A stretch of 64,000 bases of DNA from Sweltsa coloradensis. Taxonomy: Eukaryota > Arthropoda > Insecta > Plecoptera > Chloroperlidae. A program made the position numbers and the translations under genes. A model generated the notes under the pieces. It made no database searches. It worked only from the letters and a program-made list of their open reading frames with translations, and was not told where the DNA came from. Position 1 is the stretch's first letter. The number at the start of each line of letters is the position of its first letter. Of this stretch, positions 48,498 to 61,579 are shown one piece after another. The stretch lies in NCBI GenBank assembly GCA_024449915.1, contig JAMZAV010002042.1, forward strand, positions 102,001 through 166,000, in the 5' to 3' direction.

Positions 48498-51400
48498 TAA
48501 AAGGCCCGTTCACAATCACTTAGCGCACGAAAATAAGCGAGTGAAAATTACATCAATCACTTAAATCTGCATGTATACTATTATTGATTGATGACGAATC
48601 ATATTGACGACGCGAGTTGATTTGAATAGGTATTTTAAGCCTTTTGCGCATTCCCCATTTACAAAAACTAATTTAATTACCGAAAAGTTATGTTTTTCAA
48701 CTTTTCGTCTCGTTCGCCTAGAGGTAATTTTACGAACTTGGATGTGAACAGTTATGTAGGAAATCAATGGGATCACGCTAAGTGGTTGTGAATACTAATG
48801 TTAAACATTGGAACGGGGGAGATATAATAATATGTATAGGAGGCGGGCTAAAAGTGAGATATAAAAATAATGCCAACATTCACACAACCAGCTAAATAAG
48901 ATCCGTTATTGTTGAAATATTTTTTTCTTTGAACGTTGGCTGCAGCCAAATGTCCTAAAATTTAGTTTGTTGAATATTGCGTGTGCGTGCGTGTACGTGT
49001 GTTCACCGCGGCCCGCGCGCTGTGGTGTTGTGTGTTGTTTCGTCCTCGTGCAACAAGTGGGCTCCCTCGCCCACGACATGTTACGGACACATAACAGACA
49101 CGTGATTTATTGCGACATGCCATTCCCGCTCAAAGTAAATGGAACTACTTCCGGCTCGCGAGAACGATGCGTTTTTGCTCTAGTCATGGTGGTAGCAGTC
49201 GAGCTATGGGCTAGAAACCTAGATTTACAAGTAAATGGCGCGACTACAAAAATGTTTACGTGCATTATGTATGTTGAATACTGCTTCATTGAGAATGCTA
49301 GGTGTTTGTTGTGAGGTAAACGGCTTGTTCGGAGATGATAGGCTGGAACGATACACGAATATGCACCTCAAGTGTACCTAGGAGATCAGCAATCAATACA
49401 GCTGAGAATTGAATACACGCACAATCATAGAGATAGATACTGTACATGCATTGTTAGTGCATTAGACCGTTAAAACACAATTCAGCTGTAATTATCGCCC
49501 CTCTCCACCTGTAGTGAATTGCTAAATCGATTTCCACTTCCATATGTGAGCTCTGTCCCCCGCCGCACCCTCTCATTCGCCGTCAAGCTAGGCAGTCATT
49601 CGAAAACATTTAAGACATCTAACCACTTGCTTTAAGAGTCTTCTTCAAAGCTGGTTACTTTGATTAGTTGAGTTGGTCGACGGAGGTTATGGGGTTTCAC
49701 TGAAGGGGGGGAGGGGGATGATACGAAGCTTCTTGCAAACAAGAAAGTGCCGGCTCGCTAGCTACGGCGAAATGCTTCTACCAAATGCTAATGAGGGATG
49801 GCCACTTGAATGCTAAACAGTACTCCAATCTTGTTCTCCACTGCAAGGTGTGAAATATTATACGGCAATTTTAGGTTGAGTCGATAGGACTCTTGGAAAT
49901 GTAACTGATAGCCCACTTCATTTATTGTTTAGGGGTAGTAAAAACTGTGATAAAGAGCATCAATAATTCTTTACAGTTTACTCGATAAAGTTTCCCTCTT
50001 GAATGCGGAATGTAGCTCCTCGAAGTTCGTCGCTTCGTCCCCCCCCCCCCCCCTTCGCCATCGCCCCACGAGCCCTACACGCGTCACCTACAACCCCGAG
50101 TCTCGGGACTCAGAACAGCAGCAGCGTCGATCTCGCACTCGCAATCACGACGACCTCGCCAATGCGTGGAGCATTTCAAACAAACGAGAATGAGCCAAGG
50201 GATGTTTTTACACAGTAGTCGGCTAATAAGAGGCCGATAAACCTCCCCCTAGTCGCTTTCGTATCGCTTGAGCAGTGGGACTCCACTGATCGAGTATTAC
50301 TTGTGGTAAATCAGATAAGGGTTGGCTTTATTCCACGTGGGATCATTGCGCCACACCTCGTGACTTCTTTCCACCGGGAGCTAGGCGCGCTGCACATTTC
50401 AATGAGGTCGACTACTTGAACAATCTAGCGAACACGTACAGGTGTAAAGTAAGTAACTAAATGCGCACTGCACAACACCAAATAGCAACAAAAATGCTAT
50501 ACTAATAACTTTTTGGACGGGACAAAAATAAGGTAAAATATTTACTGACATTTCACAATTACTTTTCCGCGTTTGATTAGGCCGGGGGGGGGATGCTCAT
50601 TAGGCATTCTATTACTCATTAGCATGGCATGGCATTAGCTACTAAGTGTGAACATTCGAACCGAGAAATACGCTATTTTGCATAGCGCGTGCGTACGTCT
50701 GTGACTGTTGTACATCCGGTACCCCGGCCCATACAATACAATACTCTAGCACTGATATAGGTAGTAGAACACTTCTTTTCCCTGATACAAATTACTTGAT
50801 TTGAAATTAACCACAAGTACATCTTCATACCATGCAATAGCTGATATTTGGTGTATCTTATCTCACTATCTGTCTATTTAGCGAGAGAGCTCTTCAACAC
50901 AGCCTGAAACGTTTCTCTACAATGTTTGTCAGGCAAGAGGGCAGTGTTAGATATTCCCGTCAACAACTGCCGTTCTATTTATTTTGCTTACTATGTTTGA
51001 TTGGAGCAGACAAGTAGGCGAGAATGTTCTAATGGCGAATACTCTGAGTAATGGACCAATATTCCTTTAGTTTGTTTCCTCACGTCAGCTGTGAAATATG
51101 TACCGAAAACAAGGCTTTTTTGTATTAGGTAGACTGAATAAACATCACCTATTTGTTCGTGAAACTAATACAAGTGCGGGAGGGGCGATCCACCCCATCT
51201 GGCATCGTGCCGTGCGCTAGAATGGAGTGCTGTTTTTTACCTGGCTACTGTTTGTACACGTCAAACCGTATGCGTTTGTTGGATTAGGTCTATTGTTTAC
51301 GTGGATTCTTTCGAAAGCAATACGTGAATAATTGAATTACTTTCCTGACGATGAGGGTGAAAGCTAAAACAAAGAATTACATTTCAATGAGTATTGCGCT

Positions 51401-52685
51401 TTAGGTCTCATCATTTATTTCCGACGTTGTGACAGATCGACAAGCCTGTCCAGCTGACTTGTCAAACGGACAGTGTTGCCCGCTGAGGGGATGCTTGTTT
51501 ATTTGTAAGCGGCGCCCGGTCAGCCCGCTCAACGTGGTACACCTGGAACGTTCTATTTCTATTTGGTTGGCAACAGACATATCGACAAACAGCGTGCTAT
51601 TCTACGCAACACGCAAAGACAGTCAAGAAAATTGCGACGGAACTGGACGAACTTTTAAACGATCTTTAACTCGATTAACAGTCAGATTTGATGTTGTTTT
51701 GTTTATCGTGAAAGTTTCCTCTCAAATGGAGATAATTATATACGTGACTTGTAAGAAGCGAGACACGGGGTAAACATTAGATTTTTCTATAAATGTATTC
51801 AAATTGCACAATGATTGTCACACAGAGTAGACAATATATCACCGCATTTACTACCACCCTCAATCGACAGAATTGTCAAATAGTTGCTTACAAAATAAAA
51901 GCCCTTAGGAGTTTACTGCCACTCTTAAGGCAACCTGGTCATGAAGGATTTTACATGTTAATTTATTTGATGAAATTTATGAACATTTATCTCAGAAACT
52001 ACTAGTTCGATTAGTCCGAAACTTTCACACGTTATAGTCTGGGGTCTAATTGATAGCGTATGCCTCAATGCAATTTGTAATATTAATAATTTTTTTCATG
52101 AAGTTTTTTGGGGAATGGTTTTTTGCTACATTTTTACTGAAGAAAATCCAAATAGACAAGTTTTTCATTGCACAAGGTTCTCTGAGGCATGTTATGTGGA
52201 TTATATTACCATCTCAGTGGTCAGAAAATTTCAAAGTGATAGCTCTCATAGTTTAAAAGTAATAATCTGTTCCTTGCCACATAAAATAACGATTCCCAGG
52301 AAATCAACTTTAAAGTTGAAGTAACATACATAGGCCTATATTGCCCCTCCTCTATTATTTTCAATGCATTCCTGCTCCATAACCGTAGTATTTAACTATT
52401 TTATAATTTATTTTACTGTAATTTATTTTCTTAATAACCTACGATTAATTTTAAAATTAAGGGATTACAACCATGCGCAATGTTGTCTACTGTGTGTGAA
52501 TACTATATAGATAGTAGACTGTTGCTCGGAAAAGGTATTATTTATTTTAAATACTTATAAGAGCCTAAAAATACACCATGCTTACATCAAAACAATCACA
52601 ATGCAACAAAGAAAAAAAACTAATTAAAAAAATGTCAACCAAAAATAAAATCTTTCATGACCAGGTTGCCTTAACCTAAGATATT
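48498..52685. other. Unassigned DNA, some GC-richer patches
   Basis: 48960-49200 and 49990-50165 are CpG-richer, the latter with a 13-C run (about 50040). A GGGGGGGG run lies at 50584. Either patch could be a promoter or exon, but I see no conserved coding segment or core promoter. Open frames (49999-50218, 51429-51773) are unrecognised. Confidence 0.35.
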
Positions 52686-52689
52686 ACAT

Positions 52690-54035
52690 GTGTTGACCAC
52701 CACTCTCAATAAACGATATTACACTGTGTATACTACCACTGAATATACAATATAACACTGTGTATACTACCACTCTCAATATACGATATTACACTTAGTA
52801 TACTAACACTCTCAATAAACATTATTACACTGTAAACTACCACTCTCAATATAGGATATTACACTGGGTACACTACGACACTCAATATACGATAGTACTC
52901 TGTGTATACTACCACTGAATAAACGATATGCACTGTGTATACACCCACTGAATAAACGACATTACACTGTGTAAACAACCACTGCATATACGATATTTCA
53001 CTGTGAATACTACCACTCTCAATATACGATAATACACTGTGTATACTATTACTCTCAATATACGATATAACACTGTGTAAACTACCACTGTCAATATACA
53101 AAATTACACAGTGTATACTACCACTCTCAATAAACGATATTACTCTGTGTATACTACCACTGAATAAACGATATTGCACTGTGTCTACTACCACTCTCAA
53201 TATACATTATTACACTGTGTAAACTACCACTCTCAATATAGGATATTACACTGGGTACACTTCGACTCTCAATATACGATAGTACTCTGTGTATACTACC
53301 ACTGAATAAACGATATTTCACAGTGTATACAAACCACTCTTAAAGTACGATGTTACACTGTGTAAACTACCACACTCAATTTACAATATTACACTGTGTA
53401 TACTACCACTCTCAATATAGGATATTACACTGTGTATACACCCACTGCATAAACGACATTACACTGTTTAAACAACCACTGCATATACGATATTTCACTG
53501 TGAATACTACCAATGAATATACGCTAATACACTGTCTTTACCACCACTGTATATGAACGATATTAAACTGTGTATACTACCACCGCATAAACGATATTGC
53601 ACTGTGCCTACTACCACTCTCAATATACGATATTAGACAGTGTATAATACCACTCTCAATATACGATGTTACACTGTGTATTCTACCATTCTCAATAAAC
53701 GATATTTCACAGTGTATACTACCACTCTTAAAGTACGATGTTACACTGTGTATACTACCACTTTTAATTTACAATATTACACTGTGTATACTATTACTTA
53801 CATTATGCGACATAACACCGTGTATACAACAACTCTCAATATACGATATTATACAGTGTATACAACCACCCTTAATATACGATATACACAGTGTATACTA
53901 CCACTCTCAATAAACCATATAATACAGTGTATACTACCAATCTCAATATATGATATAACACTGTGTAAACTACACTACACATTTAATATACGTTATAACT
54001 TTATGTTTACTACCACTCTCAATATACGATATTAT
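52690..54035 (+). repeat. 36-bp satellite, forward-oriented block
   Basis: The unit is CACTCTCAATATACGATATT ACACTGTGTATACTAC, period 36 (for example CACT at 52771 and 52807), about 37 copies with moderate divergence. 36 is 12 codons, so long repetitive open frames (YTVYTTTLNIR-type) appear on both strands. Confidence 0.95.
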
Positions 54036-54044
54036 TAAACGAAA

Positions 54045-55105
54045 ATAACGTATATTGAGTGTGGTGATAAACACTGAGTAATATCATATATAGTGTGTGA
54101 TATTGAACACAGTGCTATAACGTTTATTAGGTATAATAGTCAACACAGTGTTATGTCGTATATTAAGTGTGGTGGTTAACACTGTGTAATATCGTATATT
54201 AGGTATGATGGTATACACAGTGTAATTACGTTTTTTAAGTGTGGTAGAATACACATTGTAATGACGTTTATCAGGTGTAATAGTCAACACAGGTTAATGT
54301 CGTATATTGAGTGTGGTGGTAGACACAGTGTAATATCGTATATAAGTGTGATGGTTTGCACAGTGTAATAACGTTTATTAGGAGTTAAAGTCAACACAGT
54401 GTAATTTCGTATCTTAAGTGTGGTTGAAGACACAGTGTTATAACGTTTATTAGGTGTAATAGTTAACACAATGTAATGTCGTATATTGAGTGTCATATCA
54501 TATATTGATTTTGATGGTACACAGTGTAATAACGTTTATATAGTGTGGTAGAATACACAGTGTAATGACGTTTATTAGGTGTAGTAGTCAACTCAGTGTT
54601 ATGTCGTATATTGAGTATGGTAGAGTACACATGGTAATATCGTTTATTGAGTGCAATAGTCAACACAATGGATTTACGTATATTGAGTGCGGTTTTAAAC
54701 ACAGTGTAATATCGTATATTGAGTGTGATATTATACACAGTGTTGTATTCTATATTGAGTGTGGTAGTATACACAGTGTTATATCGTAAAAAAGTGTGGT
54801 AGTATACACAATGCAATATCGTATATAGTGTGTGATACTATACACAGTGAAATCTTGTATATTGAGTCAGGTAGTATACTAATTGTAATATACTATATAA
54901 ATAGTGATAGTAAACACATTGTTTAATCTTATTATGAGTGTGGTAGAAACACAGTGTAATAACGTTTAATAGTGAAATAAACATCACAGTGTTATATCGT
55001 ATATTGAGTGTGGTAGAATTCACAGTGTAATAACGTTTATTTGTTGTTTTAGTCAACACAGTGTTATATCGCATATTGAGTGTGATAGAATACACAGTGT
55101 AATTG
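54045..55105 (-). repeat. 36-bp satellite, inverted block
   Basis: The same unit in reverse complement (TATTGAGTGTGGTAGTATAC ACAGTGTAATATCG). Orientation flips at about 54035-54045 through an AT-rich ATTATTAAACGAAAATAACG joint. The two blocks form a large imperfect palindrome of about 2.4 kb. Confidence 0.95.
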
Positions 55106-55545
55106 AGCGAGCATAGCGAGCGTCTCCACTTGACTCTTATGGCTCGAATGTCTGTTTGTTTTTTCTTTTTTTTCTTTTACTGCTTCTGTACAGGTCGCAC
55201 CGTTTCTCTGATCGACTCGAAATTTTACACACATGTACATACCACCTACGCGGGTTGCTGTATAGTTTTTGAACTTTATCCGATCGTTGGTTATAAAAAT
55301 TAAAAATTAAAATAAATAAAAAAAAGAAAAAATGTTCCGATCGTTATTAAATTTTGAAGGGTCAATAAGTACAACAATCTCTCCTATTTAACAAATCTTC
55401 AACTAAATCGGTTAAGACCTTAAAGACTTATTGGTATGTAACATAATGGGAATGTCGTACTCGTGTCGTGTGGCACATACCGGTGCTCGCTCAACAACGC
55501 AACGGGACTTTAACGTTTTCCCACTAATCTTTATAGTAATGACAT
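55106..55545. mobile_element. Insertion within the satellite, class unknown
   Basis: About 440 bp of non-satellite DNA beginning GAGCGAGCATAGCGAGCGTC. The GAGCG(T)AGCGAG-type edge is like the R1 repeat edge. No inverted ends or coding found. Confidence 0.45.
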
Positions 55546-55671
55546 TGTAAAATCGTTCATTGAGTGTGGAAGAATACACAGTTTAATAACGTTTATGAGG
55601 TGTAATAATCTACAAAGTGTAATATAGTATATTAAGTGTGGTAGAATATATAGTGAAATAAATTGTATTAA
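55546..55671 (-). repeat. 36-bp satellite remnant
   Basis: About three units left of the TIR element. With 57190 onward they rebuild a continuous array. Confidence 0.85.
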
Positions 55672-56014
55672 GGGCCGGTTTTTCAATCGGTCGTTAAAGA
55701 GTTCGTCAGCTAACAGACTGTTAAGCTTTACGAACAGTTTTAATCAATGGTTGTGCAGTTTGCGTTTTTCAATGTGATTTAAAGTCTCCGTTAACTAACG
55801 AAGTCTTCCAAAGCAGTGCACCACACACTCGGCCGTGGCGAGCCCGTTACAAGAAGTAAATGTCCGCAAAATAAAAATTCTTACACAAATGCGCGGTCCA
55901 AGACGATTTTAATAATTATTTTATTGTAGCACGCATCCATATTGACGATCAAAACATAATATACAATGTGTTTTTCTACCTCAGCTCATTGCGTATAAGT
56001 AGGCGGGTAGCGGA

Positions 56015-56100
56015 GCAAAATCTACACGGCCTGCATGGCGCCGTGGTAAGCTTCTGGCCTTCCGCACGGAGGGTTGGGGTTCGGTACCCGCTAGTTGAAA
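56015..56100 (+). repeat. SINE-C: tRNA-derived head
   Basis: GGCCTGCATGGCGCCGTGGT AAGCTTCTGGCC (A-box-like), a CTTCCGCACGGAGG anticodon-arm-like region and GGGGTTCGGTACCCGC (B box with paired T-stem). The body downstream is unclear. A third tRNA-derived lineage in the window. Confidence 0.55.
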
Positions 56101-56499
56101 CTTTTTTAAATTTTCACACCCACATATTATTTTTTAAGGGTGTTAAATGGGAAATAAAATTGAGGTGATTTTGTTTCATCTTGAAAATTTGTTAATGTTT
56201 CACGCTCATACGTTTTGAACATTGCGGCGGTAACTTGGGCTTACGATTCGCATTTTGAATGATCAATTTAAATAATTATTGTTGCAGAGTGAGTTCCAGT
56301 TCAAATGAAGTTTTTTTTATAAAAAAAAAATACCGGTACATTAACTTTATTCTAGTCTTCAGTTGAAAACAAATCAATTCAATTTGAACCATGTAAATGC
56401 ACCTCAAATGTTTTAATTTTTCCATCAAGTTTCCATAAGCCCTTGAACGAAGCATGAGTCAACAAATTTAAATTTTTATCGTGGGAAACCTGTTATAGG

Positions 56500-56730
56500 G
56501 TGCAATTAGCCCCTCTTCAGGTGAACTAGGTATGTGCGGATAAGAAATTGTGAAGGGATGTCCGAGGGCTGTTTTAGAGGACTCAATCCCTTGCATTCGC
56601 CTTGGCTAAAGAAAACCTTGGAAAAAACCTTCAGTCAGGATTGCCGGTCTCGACGGGATTTGAACCCAGTACCTCCCGAATCAGAGTCAAGCGCTAAGAG
56701 CTCGAGCAACACTGTCGGTATGAGGCATAG
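56500..56730 (-). mobile_element. SINE-B copy 3
   Basis: The minus-strand head CTCGAGCTCTTAGCGCTTGA, CTCTGATTCGGGAGGTACTG, GGTTCAAATCCCGTCGAG has a good B box. The body GGTTTTTTCCAAGGTTTTCT and GGGATTGAGTCCTCTAAAAC AGCCC follows. It inserted into the Harbinger-type element, so it is younger than that element. Confidence 0.8.
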
Positions 56731-57192
56731 CATATTGACGTACTTGCAGAAAGCATCCTATAATAATATGCTCTCTAGTGGCATAGTGTCTAGGTCGCAA
56801 TAAAAAGCCATTAAAACATAAAATACTTTGTAATAAATCACTTGTGACATGTGTCATGTGTCACATAATGAATAAAAGTCCATTTACAATATTATCACTT
56901 AAAAACTGAATTCATTAAATTAAATAAACATATAAATATAAATAAATATTTTGTGCATATTTGCATGGAAGTATTTACGTAATACTTTTGGAAATGTCAA
57001 TTTATAACAAAGTCTTTAATCAGTCTGTTACAGCCTTAACGGATTCATTTTCGGCCTGTAACTTTAACGATCCGTTAAGATGTTTTAATCAATTGATTAG
57101 CGTTAAGCAGCCATTGAAAAACACCGACTTCTGCTAATCAGCTGATTAAGCTTTACGAACTCTTTAACGACCGATTGAAAAACCGGCCCTAA

Positions 57193-58600
57193 GTGTAATA
57201 GTCAACACAGTCTAATGTCGTATATTAAGTGTGGTAGAATACACAGTGTAATAAACTTAAGGTGTAAAAGTCAACACAGTGTTATGTTGTATATTGAGTG
57301 TGGTGGTAGACACAGTATGATCGTATATTGAGAGTGATGGTATACACAGTGTAATAACGTTTAATAAGTGTGGTAGAATACACAGAGTAATGACGTTTAT
57401 GAGGTGTAATAGTCAACACAGTGTTATGTCTTATATTGAGTGTGGTAGAATACACAGTGTCATAGCATGTATTAGGTGCAATATTCAACACTCTGTTATG
57501 TTGTATATTGAGTGTAGTTTTAGACACAGTGTTATATCGTTTATTGAGTGTGGTAGTAGACACAGTGTTTTATCGTATATTCAGTGTGGTAGTAGATACA
57601 GTGTAATATCGTATTTTGAGTGTGATGGTATTTACAGTGTAATAACGTTAATAGAGTGTGGTAGAATACACAGTGTAAAACGTTAATTAGATGTAGTAGT
57701 GAACAAAGAGTTATGTCGTATATTGAGTGTGATAGAATACACAGTGTAATAACGTTTAATAGGTGCAATATTCAACACAGTGTAAAGTCGTATATTGAGT
57801 GTTGTGGTAGACACAGTGTTATATCGTATATTGAGTGTGGTAGTAGACACAGAGTAATATCGAATATTGAGTTTGATGGTGTACACAGTATAATAACGTT
57901 TATTAGTTGTAATAGTCAACACAGTGTTATGTTGTATATTGAGTGTGGTGGTAGACTTAGTGTTATAACGTTTTTAAGGTGTAATAATCAACACAGTGTA
58001 AAGTCGTATATTGAGTGTTGTGGTAGACACAGTGTTATATCGTATATTGAGTGTGGTAGTAGACACAGAGTAATATCGAATATTGAGTTTGATGGTAGAC
58101 ACAGTATAATAACGTTTATTAGTTGTAATAGTCAACACAGTGTTATGTTGTATATTGAGTGTGGTGGTAGACTTAGTGTTATAACGTTAATTTGTTGTAA
58201 TAGTCAACACAGTGTTATGTCGTATATTGAGTGTGGTGGTAGACACAGTTTAATAACGTTTTTAGGTGTAATAATCAACACAATGATACGTCGTATATTG
58301 AGTGTGATGGTAGACACAGTTTAATAACGTTAATTTGTTGTAATAGTCAACACAGTGTTATTTCGTATATTAAGTGTGCTGTTTTACACCGCGTAATAAC
58401 CTTCATAAGGTGTAATAGTCAACACAGTGTTATGTCGTATATTGAGTGTGGTGATAGACACAGTGTTATATCGTATATTGAGAGTGATGGTAGACAGAGT
58501 GTAAAAAGTAAAAACATTTATTAGGTGTAACACTGTTTAATATCGTATATTGAGTGTTATGGTATACACAGTGTAATAACGTTAATAACGTACCGGTTTG
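57193..58600 (-). repeat. 36-bp satellite, third block (reverse)
   Basis: TATTGAGTGTGGTAGACACA GTGT-type units with AACGTTTATTAGGTGTAATA variants, about 39 units. At 57770-58240 a longer period of about 216 bp (six units) is visible because adjacent stretches repeat the same set of variants. A 203-codon frame here is a repeat artefact. Confidence 0.95.
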
Positions 58601-58979
58601 AAATTTTGGAGGGGAAATGTCCCGGTATTCTGTCAATTGTACCGTGTGGAAGGATAATGTTTTACTTTAAAATAATACACTCCTCTGATAAACATACTAA
58701 CAGTAATAACATTGAAATAGTTCTTCCACTTCCAAGATGATAATTCATTTTCTCTAGGGTTGTGCTAGTATTATGCAATGATTTTGGTGGAGGTGCCGGG
58801 TCTCGCGCGACTGAAAACGAAAATATCGTTATCTTCTATTCTTGGCGTTACCTTACCAACCCTGATTATCCATAATACTAACCTCAGTCTTTTGATACAA
58901 TTTTGTGTTCTTTTTGGAAGTTCTGAACTTCTTTTGGCACAACCAATAAAAATATAGAGCTAACATAATAGACATATCA
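58601..58979. other. Non-satellite DNA after block 3
   Basis: Starts with an ACCGGTTTGAAATTTTGG ... GTCCCGGT motif; a similar CCCGGTTTGTAAATTTCAAA lies at the far side (63069). They may mark the edges of the 4.5-kb insertion. No gene. Confidence 0.4.
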
Positions 58980-59815
58980 ATAAACTAGGAAACTTCATAA
59001 ACGCTTTTTCAGGCGCGTTGTTGGATGAGCGTAATTTGTGCATCGTGCTGCCAAGTGTTATACAGATGGTATTTAAATTGATTTTGTTTTTCCATTGCTA
59101 TGGCGTGCGAGACACGCTTGGTAATATTGTTTTAATTTTTATGACAACGACATGATGATCAGGGGCGCATATTACACTACACACTACATTACAATCGAAT
59201 AAAGCATATGTAGGTGTTATAAGTCGTTTTTTTTTTTTTTTTTACGAATAAAGCGTAAAATTGCGATTTTCATAAGAAATAATTTTTCGATTGCGCTCAA
59301 ATTTCACAAGAATATATTAACTCATAAAATTAAGGTTCTGTGAAAAAATCAATACAATCGGATAAAGCATGTAGGTGTTATTCGTCGAAGAAGTGTTTTA
59401 AAAAACATAAAAAGCGGAAAATTGCGATTTTCATGAGAAATAATTTTTCAATTGCGCTTAAATTTAACACGAATGTATTAATTCATAAAATTAAGGTTCT
59501 TTGAATTAATCCTTACAATCGGATAAAGCATGTAGGTGTTATATGTCGAAGTAAAAATAGAAAAAAATCGTAAAATTGCGATTTTCATGAGAAATAATTT
59601 TTGATTGTGCTCAAAAACGTGGAAGTTCTAAGTTCAGAGATTTCAAAGGCCTTCAGAAAATGTCATCGCAATTGGAGTATCGGTAGGCCAAATCAATCGT
59701 GTAAACAAACGCTCAAAAATAAAAAAAACAGAAAAATGGGGGAAACAAGAAAAACATTCCGGATTTTTTCTGCAGTGAAGTGGAATTGAATCTTCGCTTT
59801 GCTTGCTACGCTCTT
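58980..59815. repeat. Dispersed repeat R1, copy 2, internally tandem
   Basis: Same word order as 24168-24655, but the GCGATTTTCAT(A/G)AGAAATAATT ... AAAGCATGTAGGTGTTAT segment is present about three times (period about 160 bp). It ends with a CTTTGCTTGCTACGCTC edge. Non-coding. Confidence 0.8.
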
Positions 59816-60044
59816 CGATAAAATTAATATTAAAAAATATAATCGCAGAGTAATAGCGAAATTTTAAATAAGTCGAAGTACTCGGACTCGACTCGAATTG
59901 AAAAATCCGGACTAGCACACCTTATTTTCTCAGTCATTATTTGCATTGATTTTGTGTTTATAGATAATGAAAAGTCAAAATGTAATAATCATGCAACTGC
60001 ACTATTTTTTTATTAATTACATAATATATATATGTTTTACCTTG
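59816..60044. other. Spacer
   Basis: AT-rich, nothing assignable. Confidence 0.4.
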
Positions 60045-60149
60045 GCTTTATAGTAGGCGACTATGACGCTGTTATGTTAGTACTTTAGATAGAAATTAAA
60101 AAAAGTGACTACCCCGGTGTAGTCACTTTTTTAATTTCTATCTAAAGTA

Positions 60150-60190
<41 letters not shown>
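60045..60190. mobile_element. Foldback element FB, minimal palindromic copy
   Basis: TTTATAGTAGGCGACTATGA CGCTG leads to a left arm TTAGTACTTTAGATAGAAAT ... GTGACTAC (60077-60112) and a right arm GTAGTCAC ... TCTAAAGTACTAA (60118-60152), complementary except for one A. Only CCCGGT-like T-arm remains as the loop. A (TA)n run of about 38 bp follows. Confidence 0.75.
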
Positions 60191-60195
<5 letters not shown>

Positions 60196-60700
60196 CAAAC
60201 ACCCTTTTCCAACATTCGTCGGGTCGGGGGGTGACGAGTCACCAGTTTATCGGGCTATCTTCTAGTGCTTGCTAGCCAGGCTCAGCACCCCTCATCTTCT
60301 TCCTCGTTTTCTTCCATAACCGGCATTTCTAATAATTCTCTCCACTTCTTCCTGTCCTCCCAGAGTCCTTCACCCTTCATCTATCACCACTCATCTCTCG
60401 AATACGAAAATCGCAATCATAGCGTCTTAACTGGCCGAAATGAACCTAGATTTCAAGGCCATTACACCCATTACAATTTCTTCATTAACCCTATCCCATG
60501 TTTTCCCTCTTTCTTCGACGCTTCGCGTTATTTGGTCCCGCCATCTATCTCTTGGCCGGCCAACTCTTCGTACTCCCCCACATGTACGTTCAAATTCTCG
60601 TCTTGGGATTCTGTCATTCTTCATTCTTCTTAGTGGACGTTTTGTTCTTCAAAAAGATGTTGACTGGCTGTGTAGACCTTGACCCATTCCATCGGGTGTC
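60191..60700 (-). mobile_element. Reverse LINE C-terminal fragment
   Basis: The minus-strand frame 60640-60427 reads RPLRRMKNDRIPRREFERTC, GGVRRVGRPRDRWRDQITRS, VEERGKTWDRVNEE, then diverges. In another frame, about 60395-60285, it resumes EGLWEDRKKWRELLEMPVME ENEEEDEGC, stop. The R-(R/K)-x-GRP-x-(D/K)-RW, G-x-TW, LWEDR-W-x-L series is the common end of many LINE RT proteins. A gap or frame change separates the two parts. The 3' end runs towards the (TA)n tract at about 60190. Confidence 0.75.

Positions 60701-61579
<879 letters not shown>

Larger units (their letters stand above)
55672..57189. mobile_element. PIF/Harbinger-type non-autonomous DNA element, 1518 bp
   Basis: The ends GGGCCGGTTTTTCAATCGGT CGTTAAAGAGTTCGT are 35-bp perfect inverted repeats. 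TAA flanks both sides (55669-55671 and 57190-57192), a 3-bp target duplication typical of PIF/Harbinger. Joining the flanks across one TAA restores a normal satellite unit. The interior has subterminal inverted words (GTTTTTCAATG) and no transposase frame. It carries later SINE insertions. Confidence 0.85.

Noticed and set aside
51429..51773. 114-codon open frame
   Set aside because: Same reasons; Cys-rich start looks incidental and does not form a zinc-finger spacing.
57713..58324. 203-codon open frame
   Set aside because: Made entirely of the 36-bp satellite (12-codon period). Similar frames occur on the opposite strand.
52690..58600. 36-bp repeats resembling a CRISPR array
   Set aside because: Units are directly contiguous with no spacers, diverge from one another, and lie in eukaryotic-style DNA. 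This is a satellite.
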